Below, one piece after another: positions 7,218-14,087 of a stretch of 14,344 nt of DNA (its first letter is position 1; each line of letters starts with the position of its first letter). The position numbers and the translations under genes were made by a program. Below the pieces are notes generated by a model that saw only the letters and a program-made list of their open reading frames with translations, did no database searches and was not told the DNA's origin. Origin of the DNA: Gammaproteobacteria bacterium (GTDB lineage Bacteria; Pseudomonadota; Gammaproteobacteria; Pseudomonadales; Pseudohongiellaceae); contig NZNL01000021.1 of assembly GCA_002694855.1 (NCBI GenBank), positions 2,125 to 16,468 of the forward strand, read 5' to 3'.

Positions 7218-8557
7218 TCATTACTAAGAAAGCGTTACCCAGACGCACGTTTCTCAGAGGCGCAGGAACAGCGCTGGCATTGCCTTTGCTCGATGCGATG
7301 ATTCCAGCAGCAACTGCATTGGCAAATACTCCGGCTAAGCCCGTGCCCAGGCTCGGCTTCGTATTTGTGCCGATGGGAACTGATCATGCACGTTGGACGC
7401 CGCAGGGAGGAGAAATACTGGACGAGTTGACACCCATTCTTAGTCCTCTAGAAAACGTTAAAGACAAAGTCACAGTTGTTACCAATTTGGAACTACAAAA
7501 TTCCTATCCTGGCACACACGACACTTCTAACTCTGGGTTTTTGAGCGCAGCGTTTGCCAGGCATACAGAGAGTTCGGATTATCACCTGGGAACAACAATT
7601 GACCAGATCGCTGCAAAGCAGATAGGTCAGGAAACAAGACTGCCATCACTTGAACTGTCCATGGATATAAATCCGCTGGCAGGAGTCTGCAACAATGGTT
7701 ATGCCTGCGTTTATCAAAACAATATCTCTTGGTCTTCACCGACGACACCTTTGCCTTCGGAAGCGCATCCTCGTCTTATATTTGAACGTTTATTTGGAGA
7801 AGGAAGTACTCCCGAAGAACGCGCGGCTCTGTTAAGAAGTCGCGCCAGCCTGCTTGATTCCTTTCATGTGGATATTGGGCGATTGAAGCGTGAGGTGGGG
7901 GCAGGGGACAAGAACCGTGTTGATCAGTACCTGGAAACGATCCGTGAGATTGAGCGTCAGATTCAGCGTGCCGAGGTGGCGGATGAAGAGGAATTCACCA
8001 CCAACATGGCCCGCCCGGTCGGCGTGCCTGCAGAATTTGGTGATCACGCCACTCTTTTGTACGATATGCAAGTGCTGGCACTACAAGCTGATATCACCAG
8101 AGTAATCAGCTTTCAGTTTACGCGCGAGCTGAATAATCGTACTTATCCGCAAATAGGAGTGCCGGAACCACACCATCCCACTAGTCACCACGGCAATGAT
8201 CCGGTGAAACTTGAGAAGATCGCCAAGATTGGACAATATCATGTAGGTTTTTTTGCCGAGTTTCTTGAAAAGCTTAAGGCAACACCAGACGGGGATGGTT
8301 CTTTGCTGGACAATACTATTTATCTGTACGGTAGTGGTATGGGCAACCCTAGTTTGCACGACCACGCGAACCTGCCGATTCTCGTTGCAGGTGGAGCATC
8401 GACTGGATTACGGGGTGGTCGTCACATAAGGTATGACAGTGGCACACCCCTGGCAAATCTCCACTTGACGCTGCTTGATCGCGTCGGCATCGATTTGGGC
8501 TCCTTCGGTGATAGCAAGGGAAAGGTTGAGGATCTTTTCGACTTTGTGCCGGTTTGA
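7214..8557 (+). CDS. Tat-exported DUF1552 family protein
   Basis: The 447-residue product begins in the ATGA overlap (7214-7217) with the previous gene. The N-terminus has a Tat signal, PRRTFLRG at residues 9-16, followed by a hydrophobic Ala/Leu segment to about residue 37. The remainder is typical full-length DUF1552 (PF07586): VPMGTDHARWTP near 52-63, a Cys pair at 159 and 165 with NNISW after it, a His cluster at 320-326 (HHPTSHHGND) and the C-terminal segment IYLYGSGMGNPSLHDH (369-384). The family is related in layout to DUF1501 proteins that accompany PSD/PSCyt genes in planctomycetes, and a phosphatase/sulfatase-like fold has been suggested for such proteins. The conserved His and Asp residues suggest metal binding, but no activity is known to me. 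It is probably the obligate partner of the upstream haem lipoprotein and is exported folded, perhaps with a cofactor. Confidence 0.93.
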   Translation: MIITKKALPRRTFLRGAGTALALPLLDAMIPAATALANTPAKPVPRLGFVFVPMGTDHARWTPQGGEILDELTPILSPLENVKDKVTVVTNLELQNSYPGTHDTSNSGFLSAAFARHTESSDYHLGTTIDQIAAKQIGQETRLPSLELSMDINPLAGVCNNGYACVYQNNISWSSPTTPLPSEAHPRLIFERLFGEGSTPEERAALLRSRASLLDSFHVDIGRLKREVGAGDKNRVDQYLETIREIERQIQRAEVADEEEFTTNMARPVGVPAEFGDHATLLYDMQVLALQADITRVISFQFTRELNNRTYPQIGVPEPHHPTSHHGNDPVKLEKIAKIGQYHVGFFAEFLEKLKATPDGDGSLLDNTIYLYGSGMGNPSLHDHANLPILVAGGASTGLRGGRHIRYDSGTPLANLHLTLLDRVGIDLGSFGDSKGKVEDLFDFVPV

Positions 8558-8620
8558 TTATAAATAGTTGGAACAATTTTTATGCAGACTCTCAAAAATC
8601 ATGAAAAGTGCATGAGCTGC

Positions 8621-8635
8621 GGGAGACAGAAAATG
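8621..8635 (+). promoter_or_regulatory. Ribosome binding site deciding the ankyrin gene start
   Basis: GGGAG at 8621-8625 lies seven bases before ATG 8633. Upstream in-frame ATGs at 8582 and 8612 have no comparable site and would put 10-17 mostly polar, Cys-containing residues in front of the signal peptide. A TATAAAT at 8559-8565, just after the stop of the DUF1552 gene, could be a -10 box giving this gene an extra promoter, but its -35 match is poor. Confidence 0.6.
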
Positions 8636-10189
8636 AGACAAAATCTGAAAAATGGACCATTTGTCAGCGCATTCTTTCTAGCCTTGATTATAGGCATAGG
8701 GCTAACGTGGGTTTCTGCGCCAATCCATGCCCAGGGTTCTGCGCTTACGGATGCCGTGGAGCGACAAGACTACCCGCTTATTAATCGCTTGCTAGATGAA
8801 CGTGCCGACGTAAATGCCACCCAAGTAGATGGAATGAGCTCACTGCATTGGGCGGTATACCACGATGATAATGATCTGGCTGAAAAGCTGGTGCAAGTCG
8901 GTGCCGATGTTAATACTGAGACTCGCTACGGCATCACGGCACTCTCGTTAGCTGCTATGAACGGCAATGGAGAGCTTGTGGAACTGTTGCTTGATGCTGG
9001 AGCGTATTCCAATGAGTCACTGGAAGGAGGAGAAACCATCCTCATGATCGCTGCGCGCGCTGGTAGTTTGAAGGCGGTGAAGGCACTGCTTGCCGCTGGT
9101 GCCGATTTCAACGCTCAGGAGCAGCGTGGACAAACGGCGCTCATGTGGGCTGCCGCAGAGGGGCACACGTCTGTAGTTAAAGCTCTTATCGATGCTGGGG
9201 GCAATATAAATCGAAAGTTGGGATCAGGGTTCACACCACTTTTCTTTTCAGTGCGTGAAGGCCACATCGGTGTTGCGTTGGCGTTGATTGAAGCAGGAGT
9301 GGACTTAAATGGTATTCTCTCCCGTATCAGAGAACGGACCGCAAGGGCAGGCAATAACGCCACCACGCAGCCTGTTAATCGAGGTCTTAGCCCCTTGCTT
9401 TTGGCTGTCCGGAACGGTCATTTCGAACTTGCGATTGAGCTCGTGAAAGCGGGAGCTGATCCGAACGACATGCGTTCTGGCTTCACACCATTGCATACGG
9501 TAGCTTGGGTGCGAAAGCCTGACGCTAGCGATCGGGGCGATCCCCCACCTATTGGGTCGGGGAATCTGACTTCCCTCGAATTTGTTCGGGAGCTCGTGGC
9601 ACTGGGGGCCGACGTAAATCTTCCTCTGGCTGAGGGCGCGCCCCGACAGCCAAATTCGGCTTCCATACTCGAGACTGGAGGCTCAACTGCATTCCTACTG
9701 GCCGCCGATCGAGCGGACGCTCCCTTGATGCGAACGCTGCTTGATCTGGGTGCCAATCCATTCTGGAGCAATCTCAGCAGCACTACACCTTTGATGGCGG
9801 CGGCAGGTTTAGGCACTAGGGCGCCGGAGGAAGAAGCCGGTACGGAAGAAGAAGCACTGGCGGCAACTAGCTTGATGCTCGAGCTAGGAGCAGATGTCAA
9901 TGCGGTAAATGAGAATAACGAGACTGCAATGCACGGTGCCGCGTATGGGAGGTTTCCGTCGGTAGTCAGGCTGCTGGCTGATCACGGCGCTGATCCTCAC
10001 GTCTGGAATCGGGTGAACTACCGTGGATGGACACCGCTTTTTATCGCCGAGGGACACCGCCATATTCCGCGCGGACCATCACTACCTACCATAGAAGTGA
10101 TCTCACGGTTGATGTTTGAGTCCGGCATTCCAACGGAAGGGCCAAGACCAGAATTGATCGATCAGTACGAGGTTCCTCCGAATCGTTAG
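8633..10189 (+). CDS. Sec-exported ankyrin-repeat protein
   Basis: From ATG 8633 the product is 518 residues. Residues 1 to about 34 form a signal peptide with a basic start (MRQNLKNG), a hydrophobic core (FFLALIIGIGLTWV) and a cleavage region IHAQG. The mature part is made almost entirely of about nine or ten ankyrin repeats, recognisable by the G-x-T-x-L-x-x-A-A and L-L-x-x-G-A-D-x-N patterns (for example GQTALMWAAAEGH and LLAAGADFN). Two longer loops interrupt the array: a basic/Asn-rich one after the sixth repeat and an acidic EEEAGTEEEA one nearer the end. Ankyrin arrays bind other proteins; no catalytic domain is seen. It follows the DUF1552 gene by 75 bases on the same strand and is likely part of the same functional module, perhaps as a periplasmic scaffold. 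That role is inference. Confidence 0.92.
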   Translation: MRQNLKNGPFVSAFFLALIIGIGLTWVSAPIHAQGSALTDAVERQDYPLINRLLDERADVNATQVDGMSSLHWAVYHDDNDLAEKLVQVGADVNTETRYGITALSLAAMNGNGELVELLLDAGAYSNESLEGGETILMIAARAGSLKAVKALLAAGADFNAQEQRGQTALMWAAAEGHTSVVKALIDAGGNINRKLGSGFTPLFFSVREGHIGVALALIEAGVDLNGILSRIRERTARAGNNATTQPVNRGLSPLLLAVRNGHFELAIELVKAGADPNDMRSGFTPLHTVAWVRKPDASDRGDPPPIGSGNLTSLEFVRELVALGADVNLPLAEGAPRQPNSASILETGGSTAFLLAADRADAPLMRTLLDLGANPFWSNLSSTTPLMAAAGLGTRAPEEEAGTEEEALAATSLMLELGADVNAVNENNETAMHGAAYGRFPSVVRLLADHGADPHVWNRVNYRGWTPLFIAEGHRHIPRGPSLPTIEVISRLMFESGIPTEGPRPELIDQYEVPPNR

Positions 10190-10193
10190 TGGA

Positions 10194-10221
10194 TTGAGAT
10201 TGGTTAGGGAATACATAGAAT
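10194..10221 (+). promoter_or_regulatory. Sigma-70-type promoter
   Basis: TTGAGA (10194-10199) and TAGAAT (10216-10221) each match the consensus in five of six positions and are separated by 16 bases. They lie directly after the ankyrin gene stop and would give a leader of about 50 bases for the gene starting at 10279. A second TAGAAT overlaps at 10221-10226 but has too long a spacing. Confidence 0.5.
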
Positions 10222-10278
10222 AGAATTAAAGTAGTCTGGACTGTCTAATTATCATTGAAAGTAAATGTTTGAAACCGT

Positions 10279-11310
10279 ATGCGTAATCTCGTAACAGGTT
10301 CTTGCGCTATCGCAACAGCTTTGCTTATCCCCGCAATTTCAGGTTACGCCAATGAGTTCACTCCCGATCTAACGGCATATGGCCATCCCAACTTACAAGG
10401 AAATTGGACAACTGAAACGGCCACCCCTTTTCAGAGAACTGAAGAGCTTGGTGAGAAAAAAACTTACACTCTAGAGGAAGCGAAAGAATTTCAGTTAACT
10501 AAAATTGCCCAGTTAGATGACCGAGCAGCACCAATAGAAGGTCCCATTGAAGCTCCAGAGGTAACGTTATTTGTGGATAACGCCGCAGAATATCAGTTCT
10601 ACAAACGTGTTGAAAATGTGTTAAGGATTGACGGGGAGTATCGTACTTCGATCGTAATAGACCCGCCGAATGGCCGCATTCCCTTACGGGATGATGCCCT
10701 CGAAAATACATTTCGTGGTGTATGGCGGAAGGCTGGCTTCAAGAATTTGGACGGGCCAGAAATGGCGGGGCCAGGTCCAAGATGTCTTCTCGATTTCGGC
10801 CCAGTGCCGCCCGCGGGGCCCATTGTGCCAATCAGCGCCAACTTCCAATTTGTTCAAAATGAAAACTATGTAGTGCTATATGTCGAAGCGGGCGCAGAAT
10901 TACGGATTATTCGGTTAAGTGACGAACACTTGACTGGTGCGCACAAGAAATGGCGGGGCGATTCTATTGGTTACTGGGAAGGTAACACTCTGGTTGTACA
11001 TACCAACAATATTCATCCTCAATCTTCATCTTTTGTACTTCGAGCATCGGAACTCTTCGAAGTTCACGAACGCTTTACCGTTGTTTCAGAAGACGAAATT
11101 GTTTATCGCTTTACCATCACTGATCCTAAAATTTATACACAGCCTTGGGTAGGAGAAATGATGCTTAATCGCATGTCACCCGGTGATAAGATATATGACT
11201 ACACCTGTCATGAAGGGAACTACTCTCTACCCGGAATACTTGCTGGAGCTAGAAGGCTAGATGGGGAATCCGAAGAACGGCCTACTGATCCGTTTGGCAA
11301 CCCCAATTAA
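10279..11310 (+). CDS. Conserved secreted protein of unknown function
   Basis: This 343-residue protein belongs to no family I can name. The N-terminus (MRNLVTGSCAIATALLIPAISGYAN) is a Sec signal peptide with likely cleavage after the Ala in GYA near residue 24. After it comes PDLTAYGHPNLQGNW, a start of mature region common in secreted proteins of Proteobacteria and Acidobacteria found near PQQ dehydrogenases and haem proteins. Other visible patterns are GDSIGYWEGNTLVVHTNN near residue 225 and a C-terminal YDYTCHEGNYSLPGILAGAR segment. The overall composition suggests an all-beta fold. Two Cys (PRC in the middle and YTCHEG near the end) may form a disulfide. The CH is not a CxxCH haem motif. 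No strong Shine-Dalgarno precedes the start, but the signal peptide and lack of other in-frame starts support it. It probably has its own promoter at 10194-10221. Confidence 0.85.
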   Translation: MRNLVTGSCAIATALLIPAISGYANEFTPDLTAYGHPNLQGNWTTETATPFQRTEELGEKKTYTLEEAKEFQLTKIAQLDDRAAPIEGPIEAPEVTLFVDNAAEYQFYKRVENVLRIDGEYRTSIVIDPPNGRIPLRDDALENTFRGVWRKAGFKNLDGPEMAGPGPRCLLDFGPVPPAGPIVPISANFQFVQNENYVVLYVEAGAELRIIRLSDEHLTGAHKKWRGDSIGYWEGNTLVVHTNNIHPQSSSFVLRASELFEVHERFTVVSEDEIVYRFTITDPKIYTQPWVGEMMLNRMSPGDKIYDYTCHEGNYSLPGILAGARRLDGESEERPTDPFGNPN

Positions 11311-11338
11311 TTAAATACATAATCTGTAATAATCTTAT

Positions 11339-11367
11339 CGCCAAATTGCATTCTGGGACCGCCAAAT
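11339..11367 (+). repeat. Short direct repeat in the convergent intergenic gap
   Basis: CGCCAAAT occurs at 11339-11346 and again at 11360-11367, a 21-base period (two helical turns), in the 63 bases between the secreted unknown gene and the permease stop. It might be a protein-binding site but could be chance. No clear intrinsic terminator is seen for either of the two convergent genes; the best dyad, GCCA/TGGC at 11361-11374, has only four pairs. Confidence 0.3.
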
Positions 11368-11373
11368 GAATGG

Positions 11374-12678
11374 CTACCGTTGTCTCGCGGTTATAAAGTA
11401 GATAACCAAACCCATTAAGATAATAGCGATGCTAAAGAGCCCCTCCACTGGCCGGTTAATTAGGGTAAATCCTAGGGTCCAGGCAGTAAGAATCAAATAG
11501 ATCAGCGGTGGAAGTGGGTATAGGAACGTGCGGTAGGGCCTTTCCAAATCCGGTTGTTGTCGACGCAAAACAAAAATACCAAAGACAGTGGCGAAACTGT
11601 TCAGGGCCATGGTAAACCCCGCAAATACCATGATGGATTCGACGGTGGTAGACAGTATAAACACCATAGCGATGGCAGCCTGGATGTAAATAGCTGTGGT
11701 GGGAATGCCATTTTTGTTGGTTCGACTAAGAAATCTGACGGCTGGAAAGTCCTCGCCGATTACCTGGATCACCCGTGGGCCGGCCATAGTCATCGCACTA
11801 ACGGTAGAGATAAGAAGCAACGCCAGGACAATACCGAAAGTTCCGCCGACCGCTTCACCAAATGCTGCTTGGGCGGCAATTGCTCCCACTTCTACCTGTC
11901 CTTCCATGGCATCCATCGGTGCTGCGTATAGAAACGAAAAATTAAGCCCAAGATAGAGTATTGTGACGATCGAGGTCCCGGTAATTAGGACCAAAGGTAA
12001 ATTGCGCCGTGGGTTTTCCACTTCGCTGCTCAAATACGTTGCTGCATTCCAACCAGTATAGGCAAAGCTTACATAGATGAGTGCTACGGCGAAGGTGCCG
12101 CTGGTGAGTAATGCGCCATCACCTTCTGCAGGAAGAAAGGTTAGAGGTTGTGGCGTGTCGGTGAAAATCTTTACGCCAATTATGAATATAATGATCACAG
12201 TGATTTTTAATGCGGTGAAAACCTCCTGTGTTCCCCCGCTAGTGCGATGGTTAGTAGCGTGTATGAGTGTGAGGATGAGTAATAGCGTGACAGCGAGCCC
12301 TTTTTCCAAGAAAGGATTTGAACCACTAGGCAGAGTAGAGGTGGCATAGGCCGCAAAAGTCATAGCGGCCAGAGCAGTTGGACCAGCAAAGCCGACTGTT
12401 GATGATATCCACCCTGACACGAAACCTGCTGCTGGATGATAGATACTTCTGAGCAGGCTATACTCGCCACCATTGCGGGGCAGCGCAGCGCCAAGTTCGG
12501 CGTAGGTCATTGCTCCGCATAATGCCACCACTCCCCCCACTGCCCATAGCATCAATAACGCGAAGCCGGACCGAATGTCCAATAACTGAAAACCCAGGCT
12601 GGTGAACACACCAGTGCCAACCATGTTGGCAACAATAACGGCAGTGATAGTCAGAAATCTAAATTTATTCGATACCAT
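11374..12678 (-). CDS. APC superfamily amino-acid permease
   Basis: The 434-residue product is an integral inner-membrane transporter with about twelve hydrophobic segments. The first membrane segment begins near residue 8 and carries ANMVGTGVFTSLG, the Gly-rich helix-1 motif that binds substrate in the APC fold. ALPRNGGEYSLLR near residues 65-77 is the conserved P-x-x-G-G-x-Y segment between helices 2 and 3, and SFAYTGWNAATYLSSEVENPRRNLP near 204-228 is the typical helix-6 region with its following E-x-x-N-P-x-R motif. It most resembles the LAT/serine-threonine exchanger-like branch, but the substrate cannot be told. The start ATG at 12678 is fixed by the first helix; no good Shine-Dalgarno precedes it. 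It is 35 bases downstream of the CoA-transferase gene on the same strand, so the two probably share a transcript. Confidence 0.92.
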   Translation of the reverse strand: MVSNKFRFLTITAVIVANMVGTGVFTSLGFQLLDIRSGFALLMLWAVGGVVALCGAMTYAELGAALPRNGGEYSLLRSIYHPAAGFVSGWISSTVGFAGPTALAAMTFAAYATSTLPSGSNPFLEKGLAVTLLLILTLIHATNHRTSGGTQEVFTALKITVIIIFIIGVKIFTDTPQPLTFLPAEGDGALLTSGTFAVALIYVSFAYTGWNAATYLSSEVENPRRNLPLVLITGTSIVTILYLGLNFSFLYAAPMDAMEGQVEVGAIAAQAAFGEAVGGTFGIVLALLLISTVSAMTMAGPRVIQVIGEDFPAVRFLSRTNKNGIPTTAIYIQAAIAMVFILSTTVESIMVFAGFTMALNSFATVFGIFVLRRQQPDLERPYRTFLYPLPPLIYLILTAWTLGFTLINRPVEGLFSIAIILMGLVIYFITARQR

Positions 12679-12713
12679 GATTGGGAAGGTGTCAAAGGTG
12701 GTTTTTCATTAAA

Positions 12714-13940
12714 CTACGAAACCGGTTTTTCGATCACGCAGTCATCGAACATTTTACGAATGGCCTCTTCGGAATAACCTATCTGTTCCAAAACCTCCAC
12801 TGTGTGCTCCCCAAGTTTAGGGGCCGCCCCAGGTTTTATCTTCTCGGCACTGCTCACTTGGAACGGGCTATTCACGGTTCTCATTTTCCCCTCGCTGGGG
12901 TGGTCCAGCGGGATAATGATGTCATTCGCTTTTTTTTGTTCGTCGTCGACTGCTTCCTTATAAGTGGGCACGACAGCATGAGGAATATCAGCTTCTTTCA
13001 ATGCGCGGTCCCAGTAGCCAACGTCCTGTGTCTTAAATACTTCTGTGATTTCATGGATTAGTGATGACATGTTTTCGGCACGAGCCTCTGGAGTTGCATA
13101 ACGTTCATCATCTGGGAAATCACTGCGTCCAATGGCTTTACAGAAAGGCTTCCAGTCTTTCTTGAAATTAACGATGCATAACTTCATAAGCCGCTCATCC
13201 TTGGTGGGGTAATGCAAGGAGATAAAGTTGTACGAGTCGTGCCGTGGCCTAGGTTCCCTAAATTGAGCGCCGGCCAGTTGTGCTTGCAGCATTACGGAGT
13301 TGGCCCAGGCGCCGTTGGCTAGGAGCGAAGTTGAAACCTTGCTGCCTTCTCCGGTTTGTTGGCGCTGGTACAATGCGGTCATGACTGCGGCGTAAAGTGC
13401 CATTCCGCTGGGGTGATCGCCGGCGCCATAAGGAAAAGGGCGCAACCAGCCATCATACGGAAAAATCTGGGTCTCGATGGCAGAACGAGACCAGTATGCT
13501 ACTACGTCATAGCCAGGATTGTGCCGTTCTTCCCCTTTCTCACCAAAGCCTGTGGCGAGCGCATATATAATCCTTGGATTGATATCGCGGATGGTTTCGT
13601 ATTCTAATTTTAAGCGCTCCAGCGCTTTTAGGCGGTAGTTGGTGATCAATACGTCCGCTGTTTCAACCAATTTTAATAGCACTTGATAACCTGCCTCTGA
13701 TTTTAGATCCAAGGCCACGCTTTTCTTATTGCGGTTATCCACCTGGAAGGGGTAGGCAAATTCGGAAACAGGTAGACCAGGAATTTTGTGCCAGTTGCGG
13801 TTCAGGTCACCGGAATTAGGAGGCTCGACCTTTATAACTTCGGCTCCAAAATCTGCCAGAATTACTCCGGCTGAAGGTCCCATGACCATGGAGGCTAATT
13901 CGATCACTCTTAAATTTGAAAACAATGCGTTGACCTTCAT
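12714..13940 (-). CDS. CaiB/BaiF family (class III) CoA-transferase
   Basis: The 408-residue, full-length product carries the hallmarks of family III CoA-transferases: the N-terminal VIELASMVMGPSAG...LADFGAEVIKVEPP segment (residues 12-41), NRNKKSVALDLK near 69-80, DVLITNYR near 96-103 and the likely catalytic Asp145 in NPGYDVVAYW, which would form the acyl-aspartate intermediate. The residues after the Asp (SRSAIE) differ from the more usual SG-rich stretch. GEGSKVSTSLL near 197-207 is also typical. It transfers CoA between carboxylic acids in the cytoplasm; the substrate is not predictable, and carnitine, formyl or methylsuccinyl/itaconyl-type acids are all known for the family. The ATG at 13940 follows AAGG with about four bases between. 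The next gene is a permease, suggesting uptake plus CoA activation of one compound. Confidence 0.92.
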   Translation of the reverse strand: MKVNALFSNLRVIELASMVMGPSAGVILADFGAEVIKVEPPNSGDLNRNWHKIPGLPVSEFAYPFQVDNRNKKSVALDLKSEAGYQVLLKLVETADVLITNYRLKALERLKLEYETIRDINPRIIYALATGFGEKGEERHNPGYDVVAYWSRSAIETQIFPYDGWLRPFPYGAGDHPSGMALYAAVMTALYQRQQTGEGSKVSTSLLANGAWANSVMLQAQLAGAQFREPRPRHDSYNFISLHYPTKDERLMKLCIVNFKKDWKPFCKAIGRSDFPDDERYATPEARAENMSSLIHEITEVFKTQDVGYWDRALKEADIPHAVVPTYKEAVDDEQKKANDIIIPLDHPSEGKMRTVNSPFQVSSAEKIKPGAAPKLGEHTVEVLEQIGYSEEAIRKMFDDCVIEKPVS

Positions 13941-13962
13941 GGACCTTCAGGAGGGGCGGGTT

Positions 13963-13988
13963 AAAAAAAAAGGAGTAAACCACACTCC
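13963..13988 (-). terminator. Terminator-like hairpin in the CoA-transferase leader
   Basis: On the minus strand, GGAGT and ACTCC (13984-13988 and 13972-13976) form a five-pair stem with a seven-base loop, followed directly by nine T residues (13971-13963). That is the layout of a small intrinsic terminator. It lies 22 bases before the CoA-transferase start and downstream of where its promoter must be, so if active it would act as an attenuator. The stem is short, so termination may be weak or absent. Confidence 0.4.
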
Positions 13989-14043
13989 GTCACATTAATC
14001 TCTTCTTTATCCAATAAAATTCTGATGCCAGCTATAGTCGGTT

Positions 14044-14070
14044 TTGACATAGCCTGATAGGCTTTAATGG
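14044..14070 (+). promoter_or_regulatory. Possible promoter with internal operator-like dyad
   Basis: TTGACA (14044-14049) is a perfect -35 box, but the best -10 match, TAATGG (14065-14070), is poor and only 15 bases away. Between them sits a perfect inverted repeat, AGCCT-GAT-AGGCT (14051-14063), in the spacer where a repressor or activator could bind. It precedes the PQQ dehydrogenase gene. The weak, short-spaced core could fit an activator-dependent promoter of the MerR kind, but this is speculative. Confidence 0.3.
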
Positions 14071-14087
14071 ATTGGGAGGAGCCGGCT

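Noticed and set aside
9418..9900. Minus-strand open frame of about 160 codons
   Set aside because: It lies antisense within the ankyrin gene, is Ser/Ala/Pro-rich without any recognisable motif and has no ribosome binding site; it is a by-product of the biased codon use in the ankyrin repeats.
9000..10100. Repeated DNA in the ankyrin gene as a possible tandem repeat locus
   Set aside because: The repeats are diverged at the nucleotide level and are explained by the protein repeat; no recent tandem duplication is visible.
10265..10294. Nine-codon frame overlapping the start of the secreted unknown gene
   Set aside because: ATG at 10265 to TAA at 10294 could be a leader peptide, but the upstream site is weak and such short frames are expected by chance.
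11554..11956. Plus-strand open frames opposite the permease
   Set aside because: They overlap transmembrane segments of a complete APC permease, and their translations are low-complexity with no recognisable family.
12681..13061. Plus-strand open frame of 126 codons
   Set aside because: It overlaps the C-terminus of the CoA-transferase in antisense; hydrophobic stretches come from the complementary codons rather than a real protein.
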